Source: Lederbergia sp. NSJ-179 (GTDB taxonomy: Bacteria > Bacillota > Bacilli > Bacillales > Bacillaceae_C). Taken from it: a DNA stretch of 64,000 nt. The stretch is from assembly GCF_022867885.1 (NCBI RefSeq), contig NZ_JALIFP010000002.1:1-64000 (forward strand), given 5' to 3'. Below are positions 34,593 to 46,188 of the stretch, piece after piece (positions within the stretch are counted from its first letter, which is position 1; each line of letters begins with the position of its first letter). The notes beneath the pieces were generated by a model. That model had not been told where the DNA came from. It searched no databases and saw only the letters and a list, made by a program, of their open reading frames with translations. The position numbers and the translations under genes are program-made.

Positions 34593-37500
34593 ATGGGTTT
34601 TGCCCACTTGCAAATATCAACGGCTTTTAGCTTGCTTTCAAGTACGATTTCCATTTCAGCGCTGATTGAAAAAGCGAAAAAATTAGAATATACCGCACTT
34701 GCAATAACAGATTGCAATGTTTTATATGGCGTTTTGCCTTTTTATAAAGCTTGTGTAAAGGAAGGGATCAAACCGATCATTGGGATGACCGCCATGTATA
34801 AAAATGGGGATGATGAACCGGTGTACCCACTTATCCTTCTCGCTCAGAATCATGATGGGTATCAAAATCTATTAAAAATTTCAACAATCATTAAAACACG
34901 ACATGCAGAATATATTCAGTGGCAGGAGTTAATATCCTATACGTCAGGGTTATTTGCCTTATTACCTGGTAAAAAAGGGGAAATAGAGCAGCTACTTCTT
35001 CATGAACGGAAAAAAGAAGCGGTTGAAGTGATCGAAAAATATGTAGAGGCTTTCGGACATGCTCAATTTTACTGTTCTATTCAAAATCATCATGAACCTA
35101 ACGATGAAACCTTAATAAAAAACATAGTAGAGATCGCAAAGCAAACGGATATCCCGATTGTGGCAACGAATGATGTCCAATATTTAGATCAAACAGATGC
35201 CTTTGCCCAAGAATGTTTATTAGCGATTCGGGATGGGGTGCAGCTTTCAACATTGGAGTCCAAAAGCAAGAAAGAATATTATTTGAAAAGCAAACCTGAG
35301 ATGCAGGCGTTATTCTCTGATACCCCAGAAGCACTGAACAATATCGTTGAAATTGTGGATGCATGTAATGTGATGATTGAAACGCAGCGCGAGCTTTTAC
35401 CAAAGTATCCGCTGCCTCCAGATGAACAAGCCGCTTCGTTTTTACAAAAATTGTGTAGAGCGGGATTAGAAAAGGGTCTGGGCTCTGCAGATCATCGCTA
35501 TCATGAAAGATTAGAGTATGAGTTAACGATTATCAATCGAATGGGATTCAATGATTATTTCTTAATTGTTTGGGATTTTATGAAATATGCAAGAGAACAT
35601 GGAATTTTAACAGGTCCTGGGAGGGGTTCTGCAGCAGGGTCGCTTGTTGCTTTTTTATTAGGAATTACTGATGTGGACCCGATTGAACACCAGTTGCTCT
35701 TTGAGAGATTTTTAAATCCGGAAAGAGTGAGTATGCCTGATATTGATATTGATTTTCCTGATCATCGCCGGGATGAAGTGATTGAGTATGTGATGGGGAA
35801 ATATGGAAGAGATCATGTGGCCCAAATTATTACCTTTGGTACCTTTGCAGCGAAGGCAGCGATCCGGGATACGGCGAGAGTATTTGGCTTTACTTCTTCA
35901 GAATTAGATAGGCTATCAAAATGTATTCCTTCTCGATTGGGAATTTCCTTAAGGCAGGCCTTACAGGAATCAGAGGGTTTAAGAGATTTTATTCAAACAA
36001 AACGAAATCGCTTATTATTTGAGACGGCTCTAAAATTAGAGGGATTGCCACGGCATACGTCCACACATGCTGCAGGTGTGATCATTTCTGAGCAACCATT
36101 AACAGACATTATTCCTTTGCAAGGTGGTGGTGAGACAGGAACGTATTTAACGCAATTTCCTATGGGGATTTTGGAGGAAATCGGCTTATTAAAAATGGAT
36201 TTTCTCGGTCTTCGTAATTTAACTTTATTGGAGCAGATTACGAAAAATATTGAAAGAAATATAGGAAAGAAATTAACAAGCAAAAACATCCCTTTTGCAG
36301 ATGATCAAACATTTGCCTTGTTACAAAAAGGGGATACATCAGGCGTTTTTCAACTAGAGTCTGATGGAATGAGGAAGGTTTTACGAGAACTTAAACCGAC
36401 AGAATTTGAAGATATTGTAGCCGTTAATGCCTTATTTAGACCTGGTCCAATGGACAATATCCCTGAGTTTATTGCCTGTAAGCATGGAGAGAAGCAAGTC
36501 CATTATCCCCACCCGGATTTGGAGCCAATTTTGGCGCTTACCTATGGCGTCATTGTCTATCAAGAGCAGATCATGCAAATCGCCGCAAAAATGGCTGGGT
36601 TTTCATTAGGAGAGGCTGATTTATTGCGTCGAGCTGTCAGTAAGAAAAAGAAAGAGGAGCTGGATCGGGAAAGAAGGCATTTTGTACAAGGGTCTTTGAA
36701 AAAGGGGCATAATGAGCAAACAGCCAACCAAATTTACGATTTAATTGTACGATTTGCCAATTATGGATTTAATCGTAGTCATGCTGTGGCTTATAGTTAT
36801 ATATCATGGCAATTGGCTTATTTGAAAGCTCATTATCCAAAAGAATTTATGGCTGCCTTACTTACCTCCGTGATTGGCAGCGATGAAAAGATTGCTAAAT
36901 ATATTCATGAAGCAAAGCAGAGGGGAATTCAGATTCTTCCACCATCTATTAATGCCAGTCATTATCCATTTATTGCCAATGAAGAGGGGATTCGTTTTAG
37001 CCTTGGGGCCATAAAAGGCATTGGAGTCGCCGCATTACGAGAGATTACACAACAGAGAAAAAAAGGTCCTTACAAGGATTTATTTGATTTTTGTATGAAG
37101 GTATCTCAAAAAACGGTTAATCGAAAGGTCTTAGAGGCACTTGTTTATGCAGGGGCATTCGATGAGTTTGGCCAGGATCGGGGTACTTTATTGGCTACTT
37201 TAGATGTCGCCTTAAATCATGCCGACTTAATGCGCCCTTCCGAAGGAGCGGATCTATTTGAGGGAGAGGAAATGTTTCGTATACAACCTAAATATGTGGA
37301 AGTAGAAGCGCTCGATATGGCGGATAAACTTAATTATGAGAAATATTATTTAGGAATATATATTTCGGATCATCCTACAAATATCTATCAAAATCATTTT
37401 AATGCTGCTAAAGTGATGCCGCTTTTTAATATGCGGCAAGGATTAAGGAATGTCTCGGCAGGAGTGTATCTAACCAATGTAAAACAAATCAGAACAAAAA

Positions 37501-37943
37501 AAGGCGATTTAATGGCCTTTGTAAAAATGAGTGATCCTTCTGGGGAGATGGAAGGGGTCGTATTTCCAGAAACTTTTCGAAGGTTTGGAGAGATCTGCCA
37601 AGAAGGAAAGGTTGTGCTTGTTTCAGGGAATACAGAGCAGCGGGAGGATCGTCTTCAATTGATTATTCAACGGGTTCAGCAGCCTGAAACAATAAAGACG
37701 TTGGAAGGTCCACAAAAGCAAATACTATATATTAAAGTGCCTTCCTCTCTTCAAAAACGAGAAACCCTTTATGCGCTCAGGAAAATTCTTTATAAATATC
37801 CAGGAGATACTATGGTGATGCTACATTATGAAAAGACGAGACAAACGATAAAATTGGGATCAAATGATGCTGTTCACCCTTCAGCAAAATGTCTTCGGGA
37901 TTTAGAGCATCTGTTAGGGAGCGAGAATATCGTTCTGAAATAA
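34593..37943 (+). CDS. dnaE: DNA polymerase III alpha subunit DnaE
   Basis: Replicative polymerase that extends primers, mainly on the lagging strand in Bacillus. 1116 residues. N-terminal PHP domain whose first metal motif is lost (HLQIST in place of HxH), so no PHP exonuclease is expected. The polymerase active site is PDIDIDFPDHRRDE, with GPGRGSAAGS. Helix-hairpin-helix and OB domains follow at about 830-1050. The ATG at 34593 has AAAGGGTGG 6 nt upstream. It is the DnaE type, not PolC, which is elsewhere. Confidence 0.96.
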   Translation: MGFAHLQISTAFSLLSSTISISALIEKAKKLEYTALAITDCNVLYGVLPFYKACVKEGIKPIIGMTAMYKNGDDEPVYPLILLAQNHDGYQNLLKISTIIKTRHAEYIQWQELISYTSGLFALLPGKKGEIEQLLLHERKKEAVEVIEKYVEAFGHAQFYCSIQNHHEPNDETLIKNIVEIAKQTDIPIVATNDVQYLDQTDAFAQECLLAIRDGVQLSTLESKSKKEYYLKSKPEMQALFSDTPEALNNIVEIVDACNVMIETQRELLPKYPLPPDEQAASFLQKLCRAGLEKGLGSADHRYHERLEYELTIINRMGFNDYFLIVWDFMKYAREHGILTGPGRGSAAGSLVAFLLGITDVDPIEHQLLFERFLNPERVSMPDIDIDFPDHRRDEVIEYVMGKYGRDHVAQIITFGTFAAKAAIRDTARVFGFTSSELDRLSKCIPSRLGISLRQALQESEGLRDFIQTKRNRLLFETALKLEGLPRHTSTHAAGVIISEQPLTDIIPLQGGGETGTYLTQFPMGILEEIGLLKMDFLGLRNLTLLEQITKNIERNIGKKLTSKNIPFADDQTFALLQKGDTSGVFQLESDGMRKVLRELKPTEFEDIVAVNALFRPGPMDNIPEFIACKHGEKQVHYPHPDLEPILALTYGVIVYQEQIMQIAAKMAGFSLGEADLLRRAVSKKKKEELDRERRHFVQGSLKKGHNEQTANQIYDLIVRFANYGFNRSHAVAYSYISWQLAYLKAHYPKEFMAALLTSVIGSDEKIAKYIHEAKQRGIQILPPSINASHYPFIANEEGIRFSLGAIKGIGVAALREITQQRKKGPYKDLFDFCMKVSQKTVNRKVLEALVYAGAFDEFGQDRGTLLATLDVALNHADLMRPSEGADLFEGEEMFRIQPKYVEVEALDMADKLNYEKYYLGIYISDHPTNIYQNHFNAAKVMPLFNMRQGLRNVSAGVYLTNVKQIRTKKGDLMAFVKMSDPSGEMEGVVFPETFRRFGEICQEGKVVLVSGNTEQREDRLQLIIQRVQQPETIKTLEGPQKQILYIKVPSSLQKRETLYALRKILYKYPGDTMVMLHYEKTRQTIKLGSNDAVHPSAKCLRDLEHLLGSENIVLK

Positions 37944-37990
37944 CTTTTTCAAATAATAGAATTATGTTATATTTGTTGAGAAGCTTTTAT

Positions 37991-38120
37991 AGGATGTTCA
38001 AAAAGTAAGGATCACATGGATGAACAGCGTCACGCTGTTCTGACCAACGTCCTGTTAGCCTAAATTCGCCACATCCCCACACCTTTGTGATCTGCGTCCT
38101 GCGGGCCTCAACTATGATCG
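37991..38120 (-). repeat. chimeric repeat (RE1 end + RE3-like hairpins)
   Basis: Starts AGGATGTTCAAAAAG, the end of the RE1 family. Its interior, read on the minus strand, gives GGCTAAC-AGGAC-GTTGGTC (38042-38060) and then GAACAGCG-TGA-CGCTGTTC (38022-38040), followed by TTCATCC as in RE3. The right boundary is uncertain. It lies just before the malic enzyme gene. Confidence 0.7.
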
Positions 38121-38152
38121 TGGATGATTGCAAAAAGAAGGAGTGAAGCGGG

Positions 38153-39388
38153 TTGTCTTTACGTGAAGAAGCGTTACATATGCACAAACTCCATAAGGGA
38201 AAGCTGGAATCTAAATCAAAAGTTGATGTGAAAAATGCGAAAGATTTGAGCTTAGCTTATTCACCAGGTGTTGCGGAGCCTTGCAAAGTCATTTATGACA
38301 AGCCTGAAACCATTTACGACTATACCATGAAGGGAAATATGGTGGGTGTTGTCACAAATGGTACCGCTGTGTTAGGGTTGGGAAATATCGGTCCAGGAGC
38401 TGCCTTGCCTGTAATGGAGGGTAAAGCCGTTTTATTTAAAAGCTTTGCTGGCGTGGATGCCTTTCCGATCTGTTTAAACACAACAGATATTGAGGAGATT
38501 ATTCAAACCGTAAAGCTGCTAGAGCCAAATTTCGGCGGTATCAATTTAGAAGATATTGCTGCACCACATTGTTTCACGATTGAAAATAGGTTAAAAAAAG
38601 AAACGAGTATCCCTGTTTTTCATGATGATCAGCATGGAACAGCGATCGTAACAGTGGCTGGGTTAGTGAATGCTTTAAAGCTGACAGGAAGGAAAATGAA
38701 TAGTATTAGAGTCGTACTCAATGGTGCTGGTGCAGCAGGGATTGCGATTATTAAGCTGCTTACAAGTTTCGGTGTTCGAGATATGATCATGTGTGATTCT
38801 AAAGGTGCCATTTATGAAGGACGTCAAGAAGGCATGAATGAGGTAAAGGCAACAGTGGCGAAATATACAAATCTACACAAGCTCAAAGGGAAACTGGCTG
38901 ATGTTATAAAGGATACAGATGTTTTTGTCGGAGTGTCGGTTGCAGGAGCTTTGACAAGTGAGATGATTCAATCAATGAATGAGGACCCGATTATTTTTGC
39001 CATGGCGAATCCTAAGCCGGAAATCATGCCTGATGAAGCGAAAGCGGCAGGAGCAAAAGTGATTGGAACAGGACGTTCTGATTTTCCAAATCAAGTAAAT
39101 AATGTATTAGCCTTTCCAGGTATTTTCAGAGGAGCCCTGGATGTAAGGGCCACACATATCAATGAAGAAATGAAGCGAGCGGCTGTAAGTGCGATTGCCA
39201 ATCTTATTTCCGATGAGAAAAGATCAACGGACTATATTATTCCTGAACCATTTGATCCACGTGTCGCTCCAGAAGTCGCTGCCGCTGTTGCCCAGGCGGC
39301 TATGGAGACGGGTGTTGCTCGAATAACCGTCAATCCCGAGGAAGTAAGGGAAAGGACGAAAAAACTTGCCATAATTGGAAAAGAATGA
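38153..39388 (+). CDS. ytsJ: NADP-type malic enzyme (YtsJ)
   Basis: Converts malate to pyruvate and CO2 with NADP; the main malic enzyme during growth on malate in B. subtilis. 411 residues. Contains LSLAYSPGVAEPCK, the Lys region AVLFKSFAGVDAFP, the nucleotide site NGAGAAGIAI and HDDQHGTA. TTG start at 38153 with AAGGAG upstream gives MSLREEAL as in relatives. Followed closely by accD. Confidence 0.94.
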   Translation: MSLREEALHMHKLHKGKLESKSKVDVKNAKDLSLAYSPGVAEPCKVIYDKPETIYDYTMKGNMVGVVTNGTAVLGLGNIGPGAALPVMEGKAVLFKSFAGVDAFPICLNTTDIEEIIQTVKLLEPNFGGINLEDIAAPHCFTIENRLKKETSIPVFHDDQHGTAIVTVAGLVNALKLTGRKMNSIRVVLNGAGAAGIAIIKLLTSFGVRDMIMCDSKGAIYEGRQEGMNEVKATVAKYTNLHKLKGKLADVIKDTDVFVGVSVAGALTSEMIQSMNEDPIIFAMANPKPEIMPDEAKAAGAKVIGTGRSDFPNQVNNVLAFPGIFRGALDVRATHINEEMKRAAVSAIANLISDEKRSTDYIIPEPFDPRVAPEVAAAVAQAAMETGVARITVNPEEVRERTKKLAIIGKE

Positions 39389-39486
39389 GGGAACGATAGA
39401 TAGGAATCAACAGGAAAATCAATTAAATAGACGGTTTAGAGAAGAAATTCCGTCAGACCGGGCGAAATCGATTGGGGGAGAACCAT

Positions 39487-40356
39487 TTGCTTAAGGACTT
39501 TTTTTCCAAACCGAAAAAAAAGAAATATGCTGCTGTACCGTCTGAGACAGCCAAAAAAGATGTTCCTGAAGGCATTATGACAAAATGCCCGGAATGTAAA
39601 AAGATTATGTATACAAAGGATTTAAAGAAAAATTTAAAAGTGTGCTTACACTGTGACCATCATTTGCGAATGACGGCTTATGAGCGTGTGGAAAGTTTAT
39701 TGGATGAAGAAAGCTTTCAAGAAATTAAAGAACCAATCTCAACAGGAAATCCGTTAGATTTTCCTGGATATTTGGAAAAACTGGAGAAAGATAAAGCCAA
39801 AACAGGTTTGAATGAGGCGGTTGTAACTGGAACAGGGAAGATTCAGGAGAGGGTAGTTGTTATCGCTATAATGGACTCCCATTTCCGGATGGGAAGCATG
39901 GGATCGGTTGTCGGTGAAAAAATTGCAAGAGCGATTGAAAAAGCTGAGGAAATAAAGGCACCATTCCTAGTTTTCACTGCATCAGGGGGAGCAAGAATGC
40001 AAGAAGGAACCCTATCTCTTATGCAAATGGCTAAAACGAGTGTAGCGTTAAAAAGGTTTAGTGAACACGGGGGCCTGATGATCTCGGTAATGACTCATCC
40101 AACAACTGGGGGCGTATCGGCGAGCTTTGCTTCACAAGGCGATTTTAACTTTGCCGAACCTGGTGCTTTAATAGGTTTTGCTGGTCGCAGAGTCATTGAA
40201 CAAACGATACGAGAGGATCTTCCAGACGATTTTCAAACGGCAGAATTTTTATTAAAGCATGGACAATTGGATGCCGTTATCCATCGTAGGGAACTGAAAG
40301 AAAAATTAGCAACAATTTTGGATATTCATCAGCAAGAAGGTGAAGTCACATGGTAA
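39487..40356 (+). CDS. accD: acetyl-CoA carboxylase carboxyltransferase subunit beta
   Basis: With AccA moves CO2 from biotin to acetyl-CoA for fatty acid synthesis. 289 residues. A four-cysteine zinc site (CPECKK, then CLHCDHH) near residues 35-60; GGARMQEG and GGVSASFA are in the crotonase fold. The TTG at 39487 gives MLKDFFSK and has GGGGGAG 6 nt upstream; the TTG at 39472 lies before the ribosome site. Ends within the start of accA. Confidence 0.95.
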   Translation: MLKDFFSKPKKKKYAAVPSETAKKDVPEGIMTKCPECKKIMYTKDLKKNLKVCLHCDHHLRMTAYERVESLLDEESFQEIKEPISTGNPLDFPGYLEKLEKDKAKTGLNEAVVTGTGKIQERVVVIAIMDSHFRMGSMGSVVGEKIARAIEKAEEIKAPFLVFTASGGARMQEGTLSLMQMAKTSVALKRFSEHGGLMISVMTHPTTGGVSASFASQGDFNFAEPGALIGFAGRRVIEQTIREDLPDDFQTAEFLLKHGQLDAVIHRRELKEKLATILDIHQQEGEVTW

Positions 40357-41327
40357 ATGGACCTGAATTTGAGAAACCTGTTTTGGAACTCCGCAAGAAA
40401 ATCGTAGAATTAAGGGAATTTACAAAAGACTCGGATGTAGATTTAACAGAGGAAATTGATAAGCTTGAGAAACGATTAGAAAAGCTAGAAAGAGAAGTTT
40501 ACGAAAATATGGCACCATGGGATCGCGTACAAGTTGCCAGACACTCGAATCGACCCACAACATTGGACTATATTGATTATCTTTTTACTGATTTTATCGA
40601 ATTACATGGTGATCGAGTGTTTGGTGACGATACAGCTATCGTAGGGGGGATAGCCAAGTATAAAGGTCTTCCTGTTACTGTCATTGGTCATCAGCGTGGT
40701 AGAGATACAAAAGAAAATATCTATCGCAATTTTGGTATGCCTCATCCAGAAGGATTCCGCAAGGCACTACGTTTAATGAAGCAGGCGGAGAAATTTAATC
40801 GTCCTGTTATTTGTTTTGTTGATACAAAAGGAGCTTATCCTGGAAAAGCGGCCGAGGAACGAGGACAAAGTGAAGCAATCGCGCGTAATTTATTTGAAAT
40901 GGCTGGACTCACCGTTCCTGTCATTTGCCTTGTGACAGGTGAAGGTGGAAGTGGCGGTGCATTAGGAATAAGTATAGGCAATCGCATCTTTATGCTTGAA
41001 AACTCTATTTATTCAGTGATCTCTCCGGAAGGCGCAGCTAGTATTTTATGGAAGGATGCATCACTTGCGAAAAAAGCAGCAGAAGCGATGAAAATAACGG
41101 CGCCGGATTTACTTAAGCTTCATATTATTGATGAAGTGATTCCTGAAGTTAAGGGGGGAGCTCATAGAGATGTTGAACAACAAGCGCAATACATTGACCC
41201 TGTTTTACAGCGTGCACTGAAAGAATTAATCGATCTTACCCCTCAACAACTTGTGGACGAGCGTTATCATAAATTTAGACAAATGGGAAAGTATACGGAA
41301 GAAGAGGATTTTGAAAAAATACACTAA
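40350..41327 (+). CDS. accA: acetyl-CoA carboxylase carboxyltransferase subunit alpha
   Basis: Partner of AccD. 325 residues. Starts [18 protein letters not shown], with the helical N-terminus and the crotonase domain ([31 protein letters not shown]). Overlaps accD by 7 nt, so the subunits are made together. AAGGTG lies upstream inside accD. Confidence 0.95.
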   Translation: MVNGPEFEKPVLELRKKIVELREFTKDSDVDLTEEIDKLEKRLEKLEREVYENMAPWDRVQVARHSNRPTTLDYIDYLFTDFIELHGDRVFGDDTAIVGGIAKYKGLPVTVIGHQRGRDTKENIYRNFGMPHPEGFRKALRLMKQAEKFNRPVICFVDTKGAYPGKAAEERGQSEAIARNLFEMAGLTVPVICLVTGEGGSGGALGISIGNRIFMLENSIYSVISPEGAASILWKDASLAKKAAEAMKITAPDLLKLHIIDEVIPEVKGGAHRDVEQQAQYIDPVLQRALKELIDLTPQQLVDERYHKFRQMGKYTEEEDFEKIH

Positions 41328-41340
41328 ATGTAAAATAAGG

Positions 41341-41456
41341 CTGCTCCATTATAATGTTGGCTCTCGTTTGTATATAGTAAATATGCATGATATAAGATAC
41401 TATATATAGATGTGAAAGAGAGCGCTCTGCATATATGGGGCAGTTTTTCTTTTTTC
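41341..41456 (+). terminator. long nested hairpin with T-tract after accA
   Basis: Three nested paired segments: CTGCTCCAT/ATGGGGCAG (41341-41349, 41435-41443), GCTCTC/GAGAGC (41360, 41418) and TATATAGTA/TACTATATA (41371, 41398). TTTTTCTTTTTTC follows. It can end the acc transcript. The size (over 100 nt) is unusual for a simple terminator. The rest of the gap to pfkA holds the promoter below. Confidence 0.65.
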
Positions 41457-41468
41457 GCAGTGAAAGAT

Positions 41469-41497
41469 TTGAGAATCCGCCAATAAAGTGGTATTTT
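41469..41497 (+). promoter_or_regulatory. promoter for pfkA-pyk
   Basis: TTGAGA (41469-41474), 17-bp spacer, TGG-TATTTT (TATTTT 41492-41497). This would give a leader of about 105 nt. I saw no clear CcpA or CggR operator. Confidence 0.45.
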
Positions 41498-41599
41498 TAA
41501 AGGTGGAGAAATAATTTACAGTATCATATTGAGCGTTCAAATGTATAGGCCTCAAATATGGATTTTTACATAATGTAATGAATTTTATGATTATAATGA

Positions 41600-42571
<972 letters not shown>

Positions 42572-42598
42572 TGGGCATTTATCAAGGAGGAAATAGAG

Positions 42599-44359
42599 AT
42601 GAAAAAGACAAAAATAGTTTGTACAATAGGGCCGGCTAGCGAAAATTCCGATACATTATTTGAGTTAATTCAAGCTGGAATGAATGTGGCACGATTAAAT
42701 TTTTCGCATGGAGATCATGAGGAACATTTAAATCGGATTATTCAAATTCGAAAGTCTGCACAGCAAGCTGGCAAAAATGTGGGGATTTTATTGGATACAA
42801 AAGGTCCGGAAATTCGCACTCATGATATGAAAGATGGAGCAATTGAATTAAGGCAAGGTTCAACGGTTATTGTTTCTATGAAGGAAGTATTAGGAACGGA
42901 AGAGAAATTTTCTTTATCTTACTCTGGATTGATCGATGATGTTCATATTGGCTCTACTATTTTGTTAGATGATGGATTAATTGGTTTGGAAGTAACAGAG
43001 ATCCAAAAAGAAAATAATGAAATTATAACAAAAGTCATGAACAGTGGAGTATTAAAAAATAAAAAAGGTGTGAATGTCCCTGGTGTTTCAGTGAATTTGC
43101 CTGGGATTACCGAGAAAGATGCTAGGGATATCTTGTTCGGGATTGAGCAAGGAATTGATTTTATTGCCGCCTCTTTCGTAAGAAGAGCATCAGATGTCAT
43201 TGAAATTCGCCAATTATTAGAAGAAAATGGTGGAGAATATATCCATATTATTCCTAAAATAGAAAATCAAGAAGGCGTAGATAACATCGATGAAATTCTA
43301 GCGGTTTCAGATGGTTTAATGGTTGCTCGTGGAGATTTAGGTGTTGAAATTCCTACTGAGGCTGTTCCCCTTGTTCAAAAAATGTTAATCCGTAAATGTA
43401 ATGAAGCTGGAAAACCTGTTATTACGGCTACGCAAATGCTTGATTCTATGCAGCGTAATCCTAGACCAACAAGAGCGGAAGCAAGTGATGTAGCGAACGC
43501 TATTTTAGACGGCTCAGATGCCGTCATGTTATCTGGTGAAACAGCAGCGGGAGCCTATCCAGTTGAAGCAGTTCGGACAATGAATAATATTGCTGTATCG
43601 ACGGAAAGGGCGATGAACCATAAAGAAATACTGAGTTACCAAAGTAAAAAAAGTGAAGTGAATATGACCGATGCTATTTGTCAATCTGTCGCGCATACAG
43701 CAATTAATTTAGATGTAAGTGCGATTGTTACACCTACTGAAAGTGGACATACGGCGCGAATGATTTCAAAATACCGCCCTAAAGCCCCGATTATTGCGGT
43801 TACACATGATGAAGCAATCGTTCGTCGTCTAATGCTTCAATGGGGTGTTTATCCGCAAATGGGACAAAAAGTGACAACAACGGATGAAATGTTAGAAGAT
43901 GCCATAACCGAAAGCCTTAATTCTGGTCTTGTTCAACATGGGGATTTGATTATTATTACAGGGGGAGTCCCAGTAGGAGAAACGGGGGCAACCAATTTGA
44001 TGAAGGTTCATGTTTTAGGGGATGTACTCGCAAAAGGGCAAGGGATCGGCAGAAAAACAGCCTTTGGCAAGACATTCATAGCAAGGAACGCGGATGAAGC
44101 AATGGAAAAGGTGGAACAAGGCAGTGTAATGGTTGCGATTGGAACTGATCGTGATATGGTCCCTGCTTTGGAACAATGTTCTGCCTTGATCACGGAGGAA
44201 GGTGGACTAACATGCCACGCAGCCGTTGTCGGCCTTAATCTAGGGATTCCCGTTATTGTTGGCGTAGAGAATGCAACGAAACTACTGAACGATGGCCAAG
44301 AAATAACTGTCGATGCAACAAGAGGAGTTATTTACAATGGCCATGCTAGTGTATTGTAG
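42599..44359 (+). CDS. pyk: pyruvate kinase with C-terminal PEP-utiliser-like domain
   Basis: Makes pyruvate and ATP from PEP. 586 residues. Catalytic segments [30 protein letters not shown] and [11 protein letters not shown]. The extra C-terminal domain (about 480-586), found in Bacillus enzymes, ends with [12 protein letters not shown], a sequence like the phospho-histidine loop of PEP synthases but with Cys before His. AAGGAGG precedes the ATG. Confidence 0.96.
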   Translation: MKKTKIVCTIGPASENSDTLFELIQAGMNVARLNFSHGDHEEHLNRIIQIRKSAQQAGKNVGILLDTKGPEIRTHDMKDGAIELRQGSTVIVSMKEVLGTEEKFSLSYSGLIDDVHIGSTILLDDGLIGLEVTEIQKENNEIITKVMNSGVLKNKKGVNVPGVSVNLPGITEKDARDILFGIEQGIDFIAASFVRRASDVIEIRQLLEENGGEYIHIIPKIENQEGVDNIDEILAVSDGLMVARGDLGVEIPTEAVPLVQKMLIRKCNEAGKPVITATQMLDSMQRNPRPTRAEASDVANAILDGSDAVMLSGETAAGAYPVEAVRTMNNIAVSTERAMNHKEILSYQSKKSEVNMTDAICQSVAHTAINLDVSAIVTPTESGHTARMISKYRPKAPIIAVTHDEAIVRRLMLQWGVYPQMGQKVTTTDEMLEDAITESLNSGLVQHGDLIIITGGVPVGETGATNLMKVHVLGDVLAKGQGIGRKTAFGKTFIARNADEAMEKVEQGSVMVAIGTDRDMVPALEQCSALITEEGGLTCHAAVVGLNLGIPVIVGVENATKLLNDGQEITVDATRGVIYNGHASVL

Positions 44360-44453
44360 TAACCTGAAAGGAAAATGACCAACTCATCAGGCCATGCTCG
44401 CTAAAAATAATAAAAAATGGATAGACCGCAGGCAACTATATATATTTAGATAG

Positions 44454-44484
44454 AAAAAGAGCCAGTGAGGCTCTTTTTCTTTTG
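44454..44484 (+). terminator. terminator of pfkA-pyk
   Basis: AAAAAGAGCC, AGTGA loop, GGCTCTTTTT (10-bp stem), then CTTTTG. The A-run on the left also allows use from the other strand for ytvI. Confidence 0.92.
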
Positions 44485-44518
44485 AATAAACTTATTTTGA
44501 CTTTAAAGAAAGGGGTGG

Positions 44519-45643
44519 TTATTTATTATCAATAGCACCATTTTTGATATAGGACCATATATCTTTAAAGACATTAGCTTTATGAAGCGTTGTAATGAGA
44601 ACCAGCATAACAGGTCCGGCAATAAGTCCGATAAAACCGATTAATTTAAAGCCGACAAATAAGGCAACTAAGGTTGCTAAAGGATTCATCCCGATATTAG
44701 AAGACAAGATTTTAGGTTCCATTAACTGTCTTTGGACAACGACGACCGTATATAATATACCAAGACCCAGAGCCAATGCGTAATTTCCTGTCATGATTTC
44801 ATAGATAATCCAAGGAACAAAAACAGTTCCTGTTCCTAGATAAGGCAAGATATCAAATATTCCTGCCACTAAAGCAATGGTGATCGCATATTTTACTCGT
44901 AAGATCAACAGTCCGACAAGCACAATGACAAGTGTTATGGAAATCAGCGTGAATTGAGCTTTTATAAAGCCAAATAAAGCCATTTTTAGATCTATAAACA
45001 CTTTATTTCCACTATATTTTAACTTATGGGGAAACAATTGGCTCACAAGCTTTAATAATTTTTCCTGATCTTTACTAATAAAAAAAGTCGCTAATAAAGA
45101 AAAGACAAGGACGGTTGCTGCATTAGGAATCCAAGAGACTAAAACAGGGAGCTTTAAAAAGAAATTTTGCAGAAAGTTTGTGGCGCTTTCCGTTATTTTG
45201 CTACCAGTCTTACTGATGCTGTCCATAATCGTTCCCTGCTGACCACTGTCAAGTGAGTGAAACATGTTCGCCAGCCTTTCATAAAAGGGAATAATTTGGC
45301 TAGCAAATAGATTTTGCACATATTCAATTAGTGTTCGTGCATGTTCAGGAACGACAGTTGATAAATAATTGGCACCATTCACAATTTCAGCGATCAATAA
45401 TGTAACGAGCCCTCCGAATAAGGAGATTAAAAGAACCAATGAGGTCAAAACAGCAAGGGTTCTCGGAAATTTGCATTTCTTTTCAAGAAAACGAACAGCA
45501 GGACTAATGATCATGGCTATCACAATGGCAATAATAAAAGGATAGGTTAATTTAGCTGTAAAATAGAGCACAATAAGTGAGACGATGATTGTCAAAATCA
45601 CGATGAAAAAACGAATACATTTAAAAACATTTTCGCGTTTCAT
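44519..45643 (-). CDS. ytvI: YtvI, AI-2E family membrane protein (sporulation)
   Basis: 374 residues with about eight membrane segments and a helical outside insert (about 95-175). The family's C-terminal DILPYLGTGTVFVPWII and GLIAGPVMLVLI are present. B. subtilis YtvI is listed as a sporulation integral membrane protein; transport substrate unknown. I chose the ATG at 45643, with GAGGTGG 4-5 nt upstream. The fxsA (ytzA) gene usually between pyk and ytvI is absent. Confidence 0.88.
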   Translation of the reverse strand: MKRENVFKCIRFFIVILTIIVSLIVLYFTAKLTYPFIIAIVIAMIISPAVRFLEKKCKFPRTLAVLTSLVLLISLFGGLVTLLIAEIVNGANYLSTVVPEHARTLIEYVQNLFASQIIPFYERLANMFHSLDSGQQGTIMDSISKTGSKITESATNFLQNFFLKLPVLVSWIPNAATVLVFSLLATFFISKDQEKLLKLVSQLFPHKLKYSGNKVFIDLKMALFGFIKAQFTLISITLVIVLVGLLILRVKYAITIALVAGIFDILPYLGTGTVFVPWIIYEIMTGNYALALGLGILYTVVVVQRQLMEPKILSSNIGMNPLATLVALFVGFKLIGFIGLIAGPVMLVLITTLHKANVFKDIWSYIKNGAIDNK

Positions 45644-45724
45644 TCGGCCACCTCGATCGGATAAATGATTGTAGTTATGCAACGAACCTTGCCGCTCCTC
45701 ATTTTTTTAGGAAGGAGGAAACAG

Positions 45725-46186
45725 ATGTTTAGTCAACCACTGTTATTTATGATTATGCTTCTTGCGATTGGATTTATTGCTAAAAATAATTCATTGATTA
45801 TTGCAGCAGCTGTACTCATTATTTTAAAGCTTATTGGAGCAGATGAAAAGATATTTGGTGTATTACAAACAAAAGGGATCAATTGGGGTGTGACTGTTAT
45901 TACGATTGCTGTTCTCGCTCCAATAGCGAGTGGGCATATCGGTTTTAAAGAATTGGGGGATGCCGTGAAATCGCCATATGCATGGATTGCACTCGGAGCG
46001 GGGATGGCCGTTGCCTTAATTGCCAAATATGGTATTCAACTTTTGTCCACAGACCCTCATATCACAACCGCTCTAGTCATCGGTACGATTTTGGCTGTTG
46101 CTGTTTTTAAAGGTGTGGCAGTCGGTCCATTAATCGGTGCGGGCATTGCTTATATGGCGATGAAAATTTTTGATTTTATCAAGTAG
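45725..46186 (+). CDS. ytwI: DUF441 membrane protein YtwI
   Basis: 153 residues, four to five membrane segments with Gly-rich turns (GTILAVAVFKGVAVGPLIGAG is within the last part). Function unknown. AAGGAGG lies 8 nt before the ATG at 45725. Position between ytvI and citZ matches B. subtilis. Confidence 0.88.
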   Translation: MFSQPLLFMIMLLAIGFIAKNNSLIIAAAVLIILKLIGADEKIFGVLQTKGINWGVTVITIAVLAPIASGHIGFKELGDAVKSPYAWIALGAGMAVALIAKYGIQLLSTDPHITTALVIGTILAVAVFKGVAVGPLIGAGIAYMAMKIFDFIK

Positions 46187-46188
46187 GA

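Noticed and set aside
41529-41545. TTGAGCGTTCAA before pfkA as a CcpA (cre) site
   Set aside because: Does not fit WTGNAANCGNWNNCA; chance near-palindrome is as likely.
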